A DNA stretch of 64,000 nt, from assembly GCA_028824415.1 (NCBI GenBank), contig JAPPDX010000048.1, positions 1 to 64,000 on the forward strand. The letters are read 5' to 3'. Under the pieces are notes generated by a model. That model searched no databases. It was given only the letters and a program-made list of their open reading frames with translations, and had not been told where the DNA came from. Positions 27,193 through 34,359 of the stretch are shown here, piece after piece; positions within the stretch are counted from its first letter, which is position 1; every line of letters starts with the position of its first letter. The position numbers and the translations under genes were made by a program. Source of the DNA: a bacterium (lineage in GTDB: Bacteria > Actinomycetota > Acidimicrobiia > Acidimicrobiales > CATQHL01).

Positions 27193-28082
27193 CCGGGCCG
27201 TCTGTACCCTGCTCACCCTTCCGGCGTGTGTGCCTCGGGTGCGTTCAGCGCCGCTCGGCGGCCCGATCCTTGCCGCCTGTTGTCCTCTTCGACATCCGCT
27301 TTGCGGACCGTGACGATCAGTTGCCCTCACTGCGCACGTCGGTCGGCGCGCCCGCGGGGCACATCATGGAGCCGGCGTCCCCCCGACGTGAACGCGCCAT
27401 TCGTGCCACTTTCTTGCCACTGATCTGCGCCATGTTGTAGTCGACATTGTCCGCCTGACCGTTCCGTCCACTTCCTCCCATACTGTCGCCGACGCGGCGC
27501 TTCTTTCGTGATACGACCTCCCCGGCCGCTGCGATCATGAGCGCCGGAGGCAGCCACAGGGTCCATGTCGTCCCGCCAGAATCCGATGACCCTGCAAGGG
27601 TCCGCCTCGGGGCGACCATTGGCAACTTCGTCCTCGCACCGGAACTCCCGCGCCACGTGCGGTCGAGATGTCCGTGACAGAGGGATGCAGAATCATCGAT
27701 ATACAACTGCAGTAGCCCGAACTTTCCCGATAGCGGGCCTGCGGACAGCGAGGCGACCTCCCCCCGCCGCATTGGTGGCCGGTGTTCACGGCGTGACGCT
27801 TGTGGCCGCCGTAGAATCAAAGAAAGATCCTGACTCCTAGATCATCTATAGAATACAATAATAATTTGATAAAGAACTATCTAATAGTCGTGGATAGATC
27901 GAGTTGTGGAGCCACCGCGACGAGTCGTGCGATAGCTCACTCACTCTGCATGAACGGATCCGGCACTTGCAGAGAACTTGCCACGCGCGCCCGAAGGTAT
28001 TGACCTAGTCTTAGTGCGCTGCGGCTGTAGAAGCGTAGAAGGCGGACTCGCGCTACAAGACCCCAGACACTAGGTGGAATCG
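27193..28082. other. 890-bp stretch without a recognisable gene, with an AT-rich patch
   Basis: Open frames here have no family resemblance and poor codon bias. From about 27820 to 27960 the base composition drops sharply to AT-rich, in strong contrast to its surroundings. The last 100 bp should hold the marR promoter: TTGACC near 27998 is a -35-like string but has no well-spaced -10. Decayed mobile DNA is possible, but no transposase fragment or terminal repeats were seen. Confidence 0.4.
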
Positions 28083-28538
28083 ATGCAAAAAAGATCGAGG
28101 GAAGAGTTAACCCAGCGCCTGGTCGACTCAGTGGAGCACTTGAACAGGCAACTTCGACTGGACCGGCTAAGCGAGTGGCAGGACTTGGGCCTGACCATCC
28201 CTCAGGCCAAGACCCTCTTCCTCCTCGAGAGGCAAGGGCCGCAGCGGATGGGGACCATCGCGGGCGCCCTGGGGATCGCCGTCTCAGCCACCACGACCGT
28301 CGTGGACCGCCTCGTCGAGCGGGGTCTGGCAACGCGCCTCTCAGACCCGAAAGACCGCAGGGTCGTGATCTGTGAACTCACCGAGCAGGGACGTGAGGCG
28401 GCCGACAGGTTCTGGACGATCGGCCACGAACGTCTCCGCATGCTGGCAGATCACCTGAAGGCCGAACAGCTAACAGGTCTGGTTCAGGCGTTCGAGCAGA
28501 TGTGCGACGCCGAGGCCGACGCTTCCGCCAAGTCCTGA
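28083..28538 (+). CDS. MarR family transcriptional regulator
   Basis: A winged-helix DNA-binding regulator of 151 aa. The core is the family's DNA-binding helix-turn-helix (MGTIAGALGIAVSATTTVVD), followed by the wing with the conserved DPKDRR motif and ICELTEQGREAAD. Dimerisation helices flank it at both ends. The ATG at 28083 has AGGTGGA upstream; a GTG at 28074 would add three residues. No efflux or enzyme gene is adjacent on either side, so its target cannot be guessed. It is followed by a sigma-factor unit about 270 bp away. Confidence 0.88.
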   Translation: MQKRSREELTQRLVDSVEHLNRQLRLDRLSEWQDLGLTIPQAKTLFLLERQGPQRMGTIAGALGIAVSATTTVVDRLVERGLATRLSDPKDRRVVICELTEQGREAADRFWTIGHERLRMLADHLKAEQLTGLVQAFEQMCDAEADASAKS

Positions 28539-28811
28539 CGGTCCACCCGGCCAACTCGCTCGCGGCCCTGAGCCGGCGGGGCGCCTGAGCCCGAACCTGC
28601 GCCGGAATCCCCTTTTCCCGGGGCGCCCGGCAGGCCGGTGGCGCCAGGGCACCGTGACGTGTTCCCGATCGGCGAGCCCGCTGGTTAGGTTGTCAACAAG
28701 CACCATGGTCTCTGGGAATCTCTTCGCCAATGCTGTCAACGCGCGTACGGCCTCGGGCGTCTGTACGTGCGTAGGTTGAATGAACCTGCAGCGAGCCATG
28801 AGCCTGCAGCC

Positions 28812-29363
28812 ATGAGCGCCCCGCAGCGGCGAGGCGGCCCACGAGGAAGCGAGACCCAAGATGACCTGCTGGTCCGGCTATTCGCCGACCATTACAAGGA
28901 TCTCGTTCGTCTCGCCTCGTTGCTTCTCGACGATGTGGGGAGCTGCGAGGAAGTCGTGCAGGACGCCTTCGTGAAGATGCACACCCTCACGAGCCGCCCC
29001 GAGGAGGGCAAAGAGGCCGCCTACCTGCGCAGCATCGTCATGAACGGCGCACGCTCGCGCATGCGCAGGCGCATGGTGCGCCGGCGTGTGGTACCCGAGG
29101 CGCCGACACCTACCGACAGCGCAGAGGTGGGCGCGCTCGAGCGGTTGCAGAGCGACGCGCTGATCGACGCCGTCCGCAACCTGCCGCGACGGCAGTCAGA
29201 AGTGCTCACCCTGCGGTACTACCTGGACCTCAGTGAAGCCGAGATCGCCGAGACCCTCGGCATCTCCGCGGGATCGGTCAAAACGCACGCCAGCCGCGGC
29301 CTGGCGGCTCTGGAGCGGAAGCTGACATCGGCCGAAGCGGACACGGACGAGGGAACCTCGTGA
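28812..29363 (+). CDS. RNA polymerase sigma factor, ECF (sigma-70 family)
   Basis: An alternative sigma factor of about 183 aa. Region 2 is LFADHYKDLVRLASLLLDDVGSCEEVVQDAFVKMH; region 4 is RQSEVLTLRYYLDLSEAEIAETLGISAGSVKTHASRG. The ATG at 28812 (MSAPQ) is preferred; an in-frame ATG at 28767 is possible. The next gene overlaps the stop by 4 bp and encodes a single-pass membrane protein, the usual place for an anti-sigma factor. The string TGTCAAC occurs twice upstream (28691 and 28734) and might mark autoregulated ECF promoter elements, but this is weak. Confidence 0.9.
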   Translation: MSAPQRRGGPRGSETQDDLLVRLFADHYKDLVRLASLLLDDVGSCEEVVQDAFVKMHTLTSRPEEGKEAAYLRSIVMNGARSRMRRRMVRRRVVPEAPTPTDSAEVGALERLQSDALIDAVRNLPRRQSEVLTLRYYLDLSEAEIAETLGISAGSVKTHASRGLAALERKLTSAEADTDEGTS

Positions 29364-31156
29364 ACATCGAGGAACGCCTCAGGAGTGCCTTCACTCAGCG
29401 GGCCGAGGACGTCGAGGTGTCGCCCGGCGCCCTGTTCGAGATCCAGCGCCGCCTCGGCCGCCGGCGCCGCGTGCCCCGGGTGCCCGAAGTGCGCCTGCGG
29501 CCGGCAATGGTCCTGGCGGCAGCGGCATGCGCGGCAATCGCCGTCGTTGTCTCGATCTCCGTGACAGGTCCCACTGCGACACCGCCGATTCAGACCGACA
29601 CCCCACCCGTTGCCGCTACCGCCGATCCGGACGCGGTGGCACCGACCACGGCCGACCCGCCGCCGACCCCTCAACCGACGACGCCGGCTCCCCCCTCCGT
29701 CACCCAGGTGGATCCTCAGTCCGGCGGCTCAGGGCAGATCACCACCACCACGCCGCCCCCGGCACCCCCCACACCCCCGGCACCCCCGACGTCTCCGGCG
29801 CCGGCAGAACCGACACCTCCAGCCGCAACCACCCCGACGACCCAACCCGACCCGGAGAGCGAGACGGTCAGCGCGGAGGTGCCGGAGTGCCCGGCGGATC
29901 CCGGTGGCGACGGCACCGAGACCTCGTCGACCCAGGTGACTGTTTACTTCGCCTGCGGTGGCAACGACGCGGTCCCGCGACTGCGATCCGCTGCAACCAA
30001 CAACCTTCCGACGGCGCTGGGAATCCTCCTGGGCGGCCCCAACGAGGCCGACAGCACGGCCGGGTTCCAAGGACTCAGCAACAATTCGGCCACGACAGCG
30101 ACAACCATGACGACCGACCGGTGGGTGACGATCGATCTCCCGGCCGGCCTCACCGGAGCATTCGAGAGCGACGGAGGCATCACAGCCCAGCAATTCCTCG
30201 CACAACTCAACGCCACGGTGTTCGAGTTCGGCGAGTTCGATGTTGCCGAATACCGCCTCGACGGTGACTGCGCGGCGTTCGGCAACCTCGTCGGCGCGTC
30301 CTGCCAGATCCACATCCGCGACGGCGACGGTTCCACCAGCCACACCAGCGAGTTGACCGCCCACACGATCGGTGACGTGGACTCGCTGATCCGTGCCGAA
30401 CCCGCCGACAGCGCCGCCGAGTTGGGCTCCCTGAGCGACGGTGCCCGCCTCACCGACGGCCGTTCCGGCAGCGGCAGCGAAGCCTGGGCCGAGGTCGTGA
30501 CCGCAGCCGGCGACAGGGGCTGGGTCTCGACTGAGACAATCGTGGCGCAGCCGCTCTCCATCGACAGCTCGACAGGAGCGACGATTGCGAGCCTGGCGCG
30601 CCGGCTCACAACCGGTCCCGGGCTCGAGGCGTCCGCCTTCAGGCCGGCAGGTCTGGTGCTCCGATGGGGAGCCGACGCCAGCGACCTCGCCGTCGTGTCG
30701 ACCACCGGCGCGGCGGCCGGCGGCGACTGGTGGTACACCCCGGTGGATACGCCCTCGCCACGGGACGGGTCTCCGCAGTCGTCGCTGGCCGACCTGCTGT
30801 GGATCGACGGCAGCGGCGACGACGCCACCGTCACGGTCAACGCGCCCGGTCCACTCGGCGAGCCGCACGGCGACTTCGCCTCGCTGGCCTACGTCTCGAT
30901 CTACCGGCCGGCGATCGAGACGGGAACCCTGCCGCCTCCCCTCGCCCCCACCCCCACAACGACGACCCAGGCTTCGACCTCCGAGGAGTCCGACCTGCCC
31001 CCGGCGCTTCCCACGCCGGCCGACGAGACCGACAGCGCCGACGACACCGAGGAGGAACCGGATCCGCCCCGCGCCCAGATCAGCGTGATCTTCGACTTCC
31101 TGTCACCCGCCGGTCCCCGTGTCGCCGCAGTGGAGGCGATCTGGATCCAGCCGTGA
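29360..31156 (+). CDS. membrane protein with GerMN and SH3-like outer domains, coupled to the ECF sigma factor
   Basis: A 598-aa single-pass protein. A cytoplasmic N-terminus (1-45; NIEERLRSAFTQRAEDVEV) could bind the sigma factor but shows no zinc-binding ASD motif. A membrane helix spans about 49-68. A long Pro/Thr linker (70-175) follows. Then comes a GerMN-type domain (about 185-320: VTVYFACGGND, TALGILLGGPNEADS, VTIDLPAGLTG), then an SH3b-like segment (about 340-395: IRAEPADSAAELGSLSDGA, RGWVSTETI). The C-terminal third has no recognised domain. The GTG start overlaps the sigma-factor stop (GTGA). A signal-sensing anti-sigma role is inferred from the operon position; a cell-wall role is suggested by GerMN/SH3. 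Confidence 0.78.
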   Translation: MNIEERLRSAFTQRAEDVEVSPGALFEIQRRLGRRRRVPRVPEVRLRPAMVLAAAACAAIAVVVSISVTGPTATPPIQTDTPPVAATADPDAVAPTTADPPPTPQPTTPAPPSVTQVDPQSGGSGQITTTTPPPAPPTPPAPPTSPAPAEPTPPAATTPTTQPDPESETVSAEVPECPADPGGDGTETSSTQVTVYFACGGNDAVPRLRSAATNNLPTALGILLGGPNEADSTAGFQGLSNNSATTATTMTTDRWVTIDLPAGLTGAFESDGGITAQQFLAQLNATVFEFGEFDVAEYRLDGDCAAFGNLVGASCQIHIRDGDGSTSHTSELTAHTIGDVDSLIRAEPADSAAELGSLSDGARLTDGRSGSGSEAWAEVVTAAGDRGWVSTETIVAQPLSIDSSTGATIASLARRLTTGPGLEASAFRPAGLVLRWGADASDLAVVSTTGAAAGGDWWYTPVDTPSPRDGSPQSSLADLLWIDGSGDDATVTVNAPGPLGEPHGDFASLAYVSIYRPAIETGTLPPPLAPTPTTTTQASTSEESDLPPALPTPADETDSADDTEEEPDPPRAQISVIFDFLSPAGPRVAAVEAIWIQP

Positions 31157-31191
31157 CCGCGCCTGCCGACGACCCCGGGCCTTTCCGACGT

Positions 31192-31197
31192 TAGAGT
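31192..31197 (+). promoter_or_regulatory. -10 box of the first selenoprotein candidate
   Basis: TAGAGT, ending 10 nt before the GTG at 31208. The second gene has the same hexamer at exactly the same distance. Confidence 0.45.
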
Positions 31198-31207
31198 TGT
31201 CCTACCT

Positions 31208-31831
31208 GTGAGAAGTTGTCGACCTGTTCGAACCGCCCGCCCCGGAGCGGGCTCTCGAAGAACCCTCAGCGGCCTCGCTGTTGCTGTGCTGGCAACCGGC
31301 GCAGTCATGCTCGCCGCCTGCGGGGGTGGCGAGCAATCCCAGGTCAGCACGGCGGCTCCGGCTGCCGACCCGACCCCTCCACCCGAGCCGGCTCCGCCCG
31401 CGCCCCCAGCGGCTCCCGGCAACGACCTTCCCGGGGTCACCGTCGTGGACGTCGTGAGCGGCGAGAGCCTCGTGCTCTCGTCGCTGGCGCCGGCCGACCG
31501 ACCGATCCTGGCGTGGTTCTGGGCACCGCATTGACCGGTTTGCCGCCGGGAGGCTCCCGGCGTCGAGCAGTTCGCTCGAGACCACGGAGACGAGATACTC
31601 GTCATCGGCCTGGGCACCCAGGACAACCTGGAGCTCGCCGAGGAGTTCGTCGCCTCAGCGGGGATCTCCTCGTTCCAGATGTTCTGGGATGAGTCGTTCG
31701 ACTCGTGGGCTCAGCTCGGCGTGGCGTCCCAACCGGCATGGGCACTGTTCTCTCCCGCCGGCGAGTATGTCGAGGGTAGTTTCGGCGAGATCGACACCGC
31801 GGGGGTGCTCGCCAGGGCCGCATCACTCTGA
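31208..31831 (+). CDS. candidate selenocysteine-containing thioredoxin-like (TlpA/redoxin) lipoprotein, first copy
   Basis: A 207-aa frame read through the UGA at 31532-31534 as selenocysteine. The N-terminus is a lipoprotein signal with lipobox MLAAC (Cys38), then a Pro/Ala linker (about 45-72), then a thioredoxin-like domain. The active site reads WFWAPH-U-PVCRREAP, with Sec109 where Cys is expected and Cys112 as its partner (UxxC). The frame stays open for 98 codons after the UGA with family features: EILVIGLGTQD, then a cis-Pro loop SQPAWALFSPAG. A conventional caller would truncate it at codon 108, before the redox centre. A stem-loop 16 nt after the UGA fits a bacterial SECIS. The start is GTG, 10 nt after TAGAGT. 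It is probably an exported thiol/selenol oxidoreductase or peroxidase. UGA is used as a normal stop by most genes here, so a global code change is excluded. Confidence 0.8.
31544..31562 (+). promoter_or_regulatory. SECIS-like stem-loop of the first selenoprotein candidate
   Basis: CGCCGGG pairs with CCCGGCG (7 bp) around the loop AGGCT; an A-T pair can extend it to 8 bp with loop GGC. The stem base lies 9 nt and the loop 16 nt downstream of the UGA, within the bacterial SECIS range. A G sits at the first or second loop position, as SelB recognition requires. Confidence 0.7.
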
Positions 31832-31864
31832 CATCCGCCGCCGATGCACCACGCGCCGGATCGG

Positions 31865-31870
31865 TAGAGT
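31865..31870 (+). promoter_or_regulatory. -10 box of the second selenoprotein candidate
   Basis: TAGAGT preceded by GG, ending 10 nt before the ATG at 31881. Confidence 0.45.
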
Positions 31871-31880
31871 CTTCGCAGCC

Positions 31881-32594
31881 ATGAACTGCGACGAACAAGT
31901 CCGATTCGACAGCTCCGGCGGGGTTCGGTGCCGGGCACTCACATGGCGGATCATCGCCGTGACGGCCGTGGCGGCCGCGGTGGCGGCGTCCTGCAGCGGT
32001 TCGGAGACGACACAGTCGAGCCCGCAGCCGCCGGCTCCGGCAACGCCCGCCGCAGCGGCACCGGCACCGCCGGAGGGTGCCGCCCCGACGCCCGCCGAGA
32101 GCGCGGCACCGCCGGCACCCGCACCCGAACCCCCACCGCCGGCACCCGCACCCGAACCCCCGCCGCCGGCACCCGCCGGACCCAACGATCTCCCCACCTC
32201 GACCGTGGTGGACGTCTTCACCGGCGAGAGCCTCGTGCTGGCCTCGTTCGCTCCCGCTGACCGGCCCATCCTCGTGTGGGTCTGGGCCCCCCATTGACCG
32301 GTCTGCCGCCGGGAGGCACCCGGCGTCGAGCAGTTCGCTCGAGACCACGGCAACGAAATCCTCATCGTGGGGTTGGGCACTCAGGACACCTTGACCGAGG
32401 CTGAGAGCTTCGCGGCCATGACAGGGATCGGGTCGTTCCCGGTGGTCTGGAGCGAGTCGTTCGACCCGGCGGCGCTATTGGGTGTCTTCTCCCACCCCGC
32501 GTGGATCCTGCTGTCGCCGTCGGGAGAGGTCGTCGAGCGCGGCGTCGGCGGCGTGGACGCGGCTGAGATATTGCAGAAGGCCACCGCTCTCTAG
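31881..32594 (+). CDS. candidate selenocysteine-containing thioredoxin-like (TlpA/redoxin) lipoprotein, second copy
   Basis: A 237-aa frame read through the UGA at 32295-32297. It is a tandem paralog of the gene 50 bp upstream. The lipoprotein-type signal ends at AASC (Cys38, the same position as in the first copy, but a less canonical lipobox). The linker is longer and made of Ala-Pro-Glu repeats (about 50-95). The active site is WVWAPH-U-PVCRREAP with Sec139 and Cys142. The domain continues ILIVGLGTQDTL, FPVVWSESFD, SHPAWILLSPSG (cis-Pro loop) and ends at a TAG after 98 post-UGA codons, exactly as many as in the first copy. Around the UGA the two genes are almost identical in DNA sequence; elsewhere they have diverged, showing that both frames are under selection. 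Confidence 0.8.
32307..32325 (+). promoter_or_regulatory. SECIS-like stem-loop of the second selenoprotein candidate
   Basis: CGCCGGG pairs with CCCGGCG (7 bp) around the loop AGGCA, whose first base is 17 nt after the end of the UGA (16 nt between them). The stem is identical to that of the first gene; only the last loop base differs. Confidence 0.7.
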
Positions 32595-32659
32595 CGAACT
32601 GCCTCCGGGGCTCTGGCGAACTGCCTCCGGGGCTCTGGCGAACAGTCTCCGGGGCGCCG
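32594..32659 (+). repeat. three 22-bp tandem repeats
   Basis: Units at 32594-32615, 32616-32637 and 32638-32659. The first two are identical and the third has a few changes (core GCGAACTGCCTCCGGGGC). It begins at the last base of the second selenoprotein stop codon. Confidence 0.8.
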
Positions 32660-32672
32660 GGCGGCGTCGCGC

Positions 32673-33026
32673 TCAGGCCGCTACCGGCTCCTGGGAGTAC
32701 TTGGCCAGCAGGCCCAACGTGGCCCGGCGGTGCAGCATCTTCACGCGCACATCGGGGTAGCGCGTCCGCAGCTTGCGCACCTTGCGGTTCTTGCGGGTCA
32801 CGAGCTTCTGCTTCAGCGTCGTCAGCTCGACGTACATGTCATAGGCGGGAAGGTAGAAGTCCGGCGTGAAGGCCTCCAGGACACGCCCCGAAGGGTCCCG
32901 CTCGAGCACGAACGTGGTGGGTTCGTACTGCCACGACACGCCGTAGAAGTCCAAGAGCTCACTGAACGCCCGCTCGGAGGCGTGGGCGAAGCCGACTCCA
33001 CCGGTGGCAGGATCCGCTGGCTGCAC
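32673..33026 (-). CDS. small conserved-looking protein with a putative PD-(D/E)XK nuclease-like core
   Basis: I do not recognise a named family. The 117-aa protein has a helix with Glu (ASERAFSELLDFYGV), then TPDFYLPAYDMYVELTTLKQ, where Asp, Glu and Lys are spaced like the PD-(D/E)XK catalytic core, then a very basic helix (KNRKVRKLRTRYPDVRVKML). The frame is open further upstream into the merR gene. The GTG at 33026, just behind GGAG, is the likely start and lies 34 bp after the merR stop. Co-transcription with merR is probable. The nuclease idea rests on the motif pattern alone. Confidence 0.55.
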   Translation of the reverse strand: MQPADPATGGVGFAHASERAFSELLDFYGVSWQYEPTTFVLERDPSGRVLEAFTPDFYLPAYDMYVELTTLKQKLVTRKNRKVRKLRTRYPDVRVKMLHRRATLGLLAKYSQEPVAA

Positions 33027-33060
33027 GTCTCCGAGCCGCTCAGGTGTGGCGACGCTGCCC

Positions 33061-33594
33061 TCAGGTGCCGTAGCCGGCGTCCGCCTCAGGTGTCGGGGAC
33101 TCACCTTCCGCTGGGGCTTCCCCCAGGCCACTCTCCTTGAGTTCGTCCCCGCGCCACCGGCTGAGTTCGCTGACGATGGCACCGTCCAGCTGCTCCTTGA
33201 TCCCCTCGACCTCGAGCGTGATGAACGCCAGTGCCTGCTGGCCCGGGCGCTGGAGGAGGGCCACCAACTCGTCGGTGCTTGTCATGAAGAGCACCTCGTC
33301 TCCGCTGATCACGAGCCGGCCTCCGGCGAAGTCCTCACCGAGGATGTCCTGGTGGTTCCGGAACACATCCCGAATCTGCTGGAGGCCGACACCCCCGTCG
33401 AGAAGGTCCTTGATGATCCGCAGCTTCACGAGATCGCCGTAGGAGTAGGCCCGGCGGCTGCCACTACCGGCCGCCGAGGTGATTGACGGCTGCACAAGAC
33501 CGGTCCGGGCCCAGTAGTCGAGTTGACGGTACGTGATGCCCGCGATCTCCTGCGTCTGCTTCGACGTGTAGCTACGCACGACGTTGTCGCTCAT
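33061..33594 (-). CDS. MerR family transcriptional regulator (Rv1830-like)
   Basis: A 177-aa regulator. The N-terminal MerR winged helix is TSKQTQEIAGITYRQLDYWARTGLVQPS with SRRAYSYGDLVKLRIIKDLLDGGVGLQQIRDVF. No metal-binding Cys are visible. The C-terminal half (ISGDEVLFMTSTDELVALLQRPGQQALAF) matches the mycobacterial Rv1830 type. The neighbourhood (DUF151, a second MerR, gcvH) has the Mycobacterium tuberculosis order Rv1826-Rv1830, where these regulators affect cell division and growth. ATG with GGAGGGG 6 nt upstream. Confidence 0.88.
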   Translation of the reverse strand: MSDNVVRSYTSKQTQEIAGITYRQLDYWARTGLVQPSITSAAGSGSRRAYSYGDLVKLRIIKDLLDGGVGLQQIRDVFRNHQDILGEDFAGGRLVISGDEVLFMTSTDELVALLQRPGQQALAFITLEVEGIKEQLDGAIVSELSRWRGDELKESGLGEAPAEGESPTPEADAGYGT

Positions 33595-33708
33595 GAACGT
33601 CCCCTCCAGGAGCTTGCGTTCAGGGGTGTAACTACTCTACTGCAATTCGCAGCAGCCTGTGAATATCTCGCCGTGGCGGCCCCCGCCCGGGCAGCAACCG
33701 ACCAGCGA

Positions 33709-33785
33709 GGGTGGGGGACGCCGGGGTCGAAGTCCGGATCGATTACGCAGGCGAGAGCCGGACTCGGCACCGGCGGCCCCCGCCC
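33709..33785. repeat. 77-bp palindromic dispersed repeat, copy 1
   Basis: Two imperfect arms of about 28 bp (GGGTGGGGGACGCCGG... and its near-complement) around a 20-nt centre. The same 77 bp occurs inverted at 41679-41755 with about two differences. It lies directly downstream of the DUF151 gene. A further copy of its end, GGCGGCCCCCGCCCGG, sits at 33675-33690. Confidence 0.75.
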
Positions 33786-33794
33786 GGACGGACA

Positions 33795-34313
33795 CTAGGA
33801 CTCGAAGTCCTCCGGACGGACGGTGTCGATGAACTCGCGGAACTGTTCGACCACCTCGTCGGGATCCTGCGCCTCCTCCGAATCGTGGTCCTCGGAGTCC
33901 TCGACATCGCCCCGCTCGCGGTAGCCGGCGTCCGCCAGCACCTCCTCGGCGGCGAAGATGGGGGCACCGCAGCGCACCGCCACCGCGATGGCGTCGGACG
34001 GGCGGCAGGAGACCCGCCGGGTCTCGCCGTTCTCGCCGAGCTCAAGCTCGGCGAAGAACGTCTTGTCGCGCAATTCCGTCACCAGGACGCGCAGCAGCGC
34101 CACGCCCATGTGCTCGAGAATGACCTTGATGAGGTCGTGCGTCATCGGCCGCGGCACCTCGACGCCCTCCAGAGCCAAGGCGATGGCCGTTGCCTCCGGG
34201 GCGCCGATGAAGATGGGCAGGAGCCGCGGATTCGGAGCCTGCTCGCGCAGCAGGAGGATCGGCGTGTTGGTGGGCAACTCGATGCGCACACCGACGAGGT
34301 CCATCTCGATCAC
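33795..34313 (-). CDS. bifunctional nuclease family protein (DUF151, Rv1829-like)
   Basis: A 172-aa protein of the DUF151 family, whose studied plant and bacterial members have DNase/RNase activity. The hallmark segments are LLLREQAPNPRLLPIFIGAPEATAIALALEG, PRPMTHDLIKVILEHMG and SCRPSDAIAVAVRCGAPIF. An acidic C-terminal tail (GDVEDSEDHDSEEAQDPDEV) follows. The start is GTG 34313 or ATG 34304. The frame is open far upstream but without similarity. It lies between hpt and a MerR regulator in a cluster conserved among actinobacteria. Confidence 0.88.
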   Translation of the reverse strand: MIEMDLVGVRIELPTNTPILLLREQAPNPRLLPIFIGAPEATAIALALEGVEVPRPMTHDLIKVILEHMGVALLRVLVTELRDKTFFAELELGENGETRRVSCRPSDAIAVAVRCGAPIFAAEEVLADAGYRERGDVEDSEDHDSEEAQDPDEVVEQFREFIDTVRPEDFES

Positions 34314-34359
34314 GCCCTGACAATAGCCGCAGACCCGTCCAACACCCCTGCCGCGAGGG

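Noticed and set aside
27317..27820. 167-codon minus-strand frame after tRNA-Ala
   Set aside because: No recognisable motif, no Shine-Dalgarno, and codon use unlike neighbouring genes. Kept as non-coding.
31532..31534. UGA as a genuine stop or pseudogene mutation
   Set aside because: The same UGA occurs at the same active-site position in two diverged tandem copies, both with intact downstream frames of equal length and matching hairpins. Independent or shared decay would not keep those frames open.
31208..32594. Genome-wide reassignment of UGA (to Trp or Gly)
   Set aside because: Many housekeeping genes in the window (gltA, rpsT, ffh neighbours, smc operon genes) end at UGA in the correct place.
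32594..32659. CRISPR array
   Set aside because: Three 22-bp units are contiguous with no spacers, and no cas genes are nearby.
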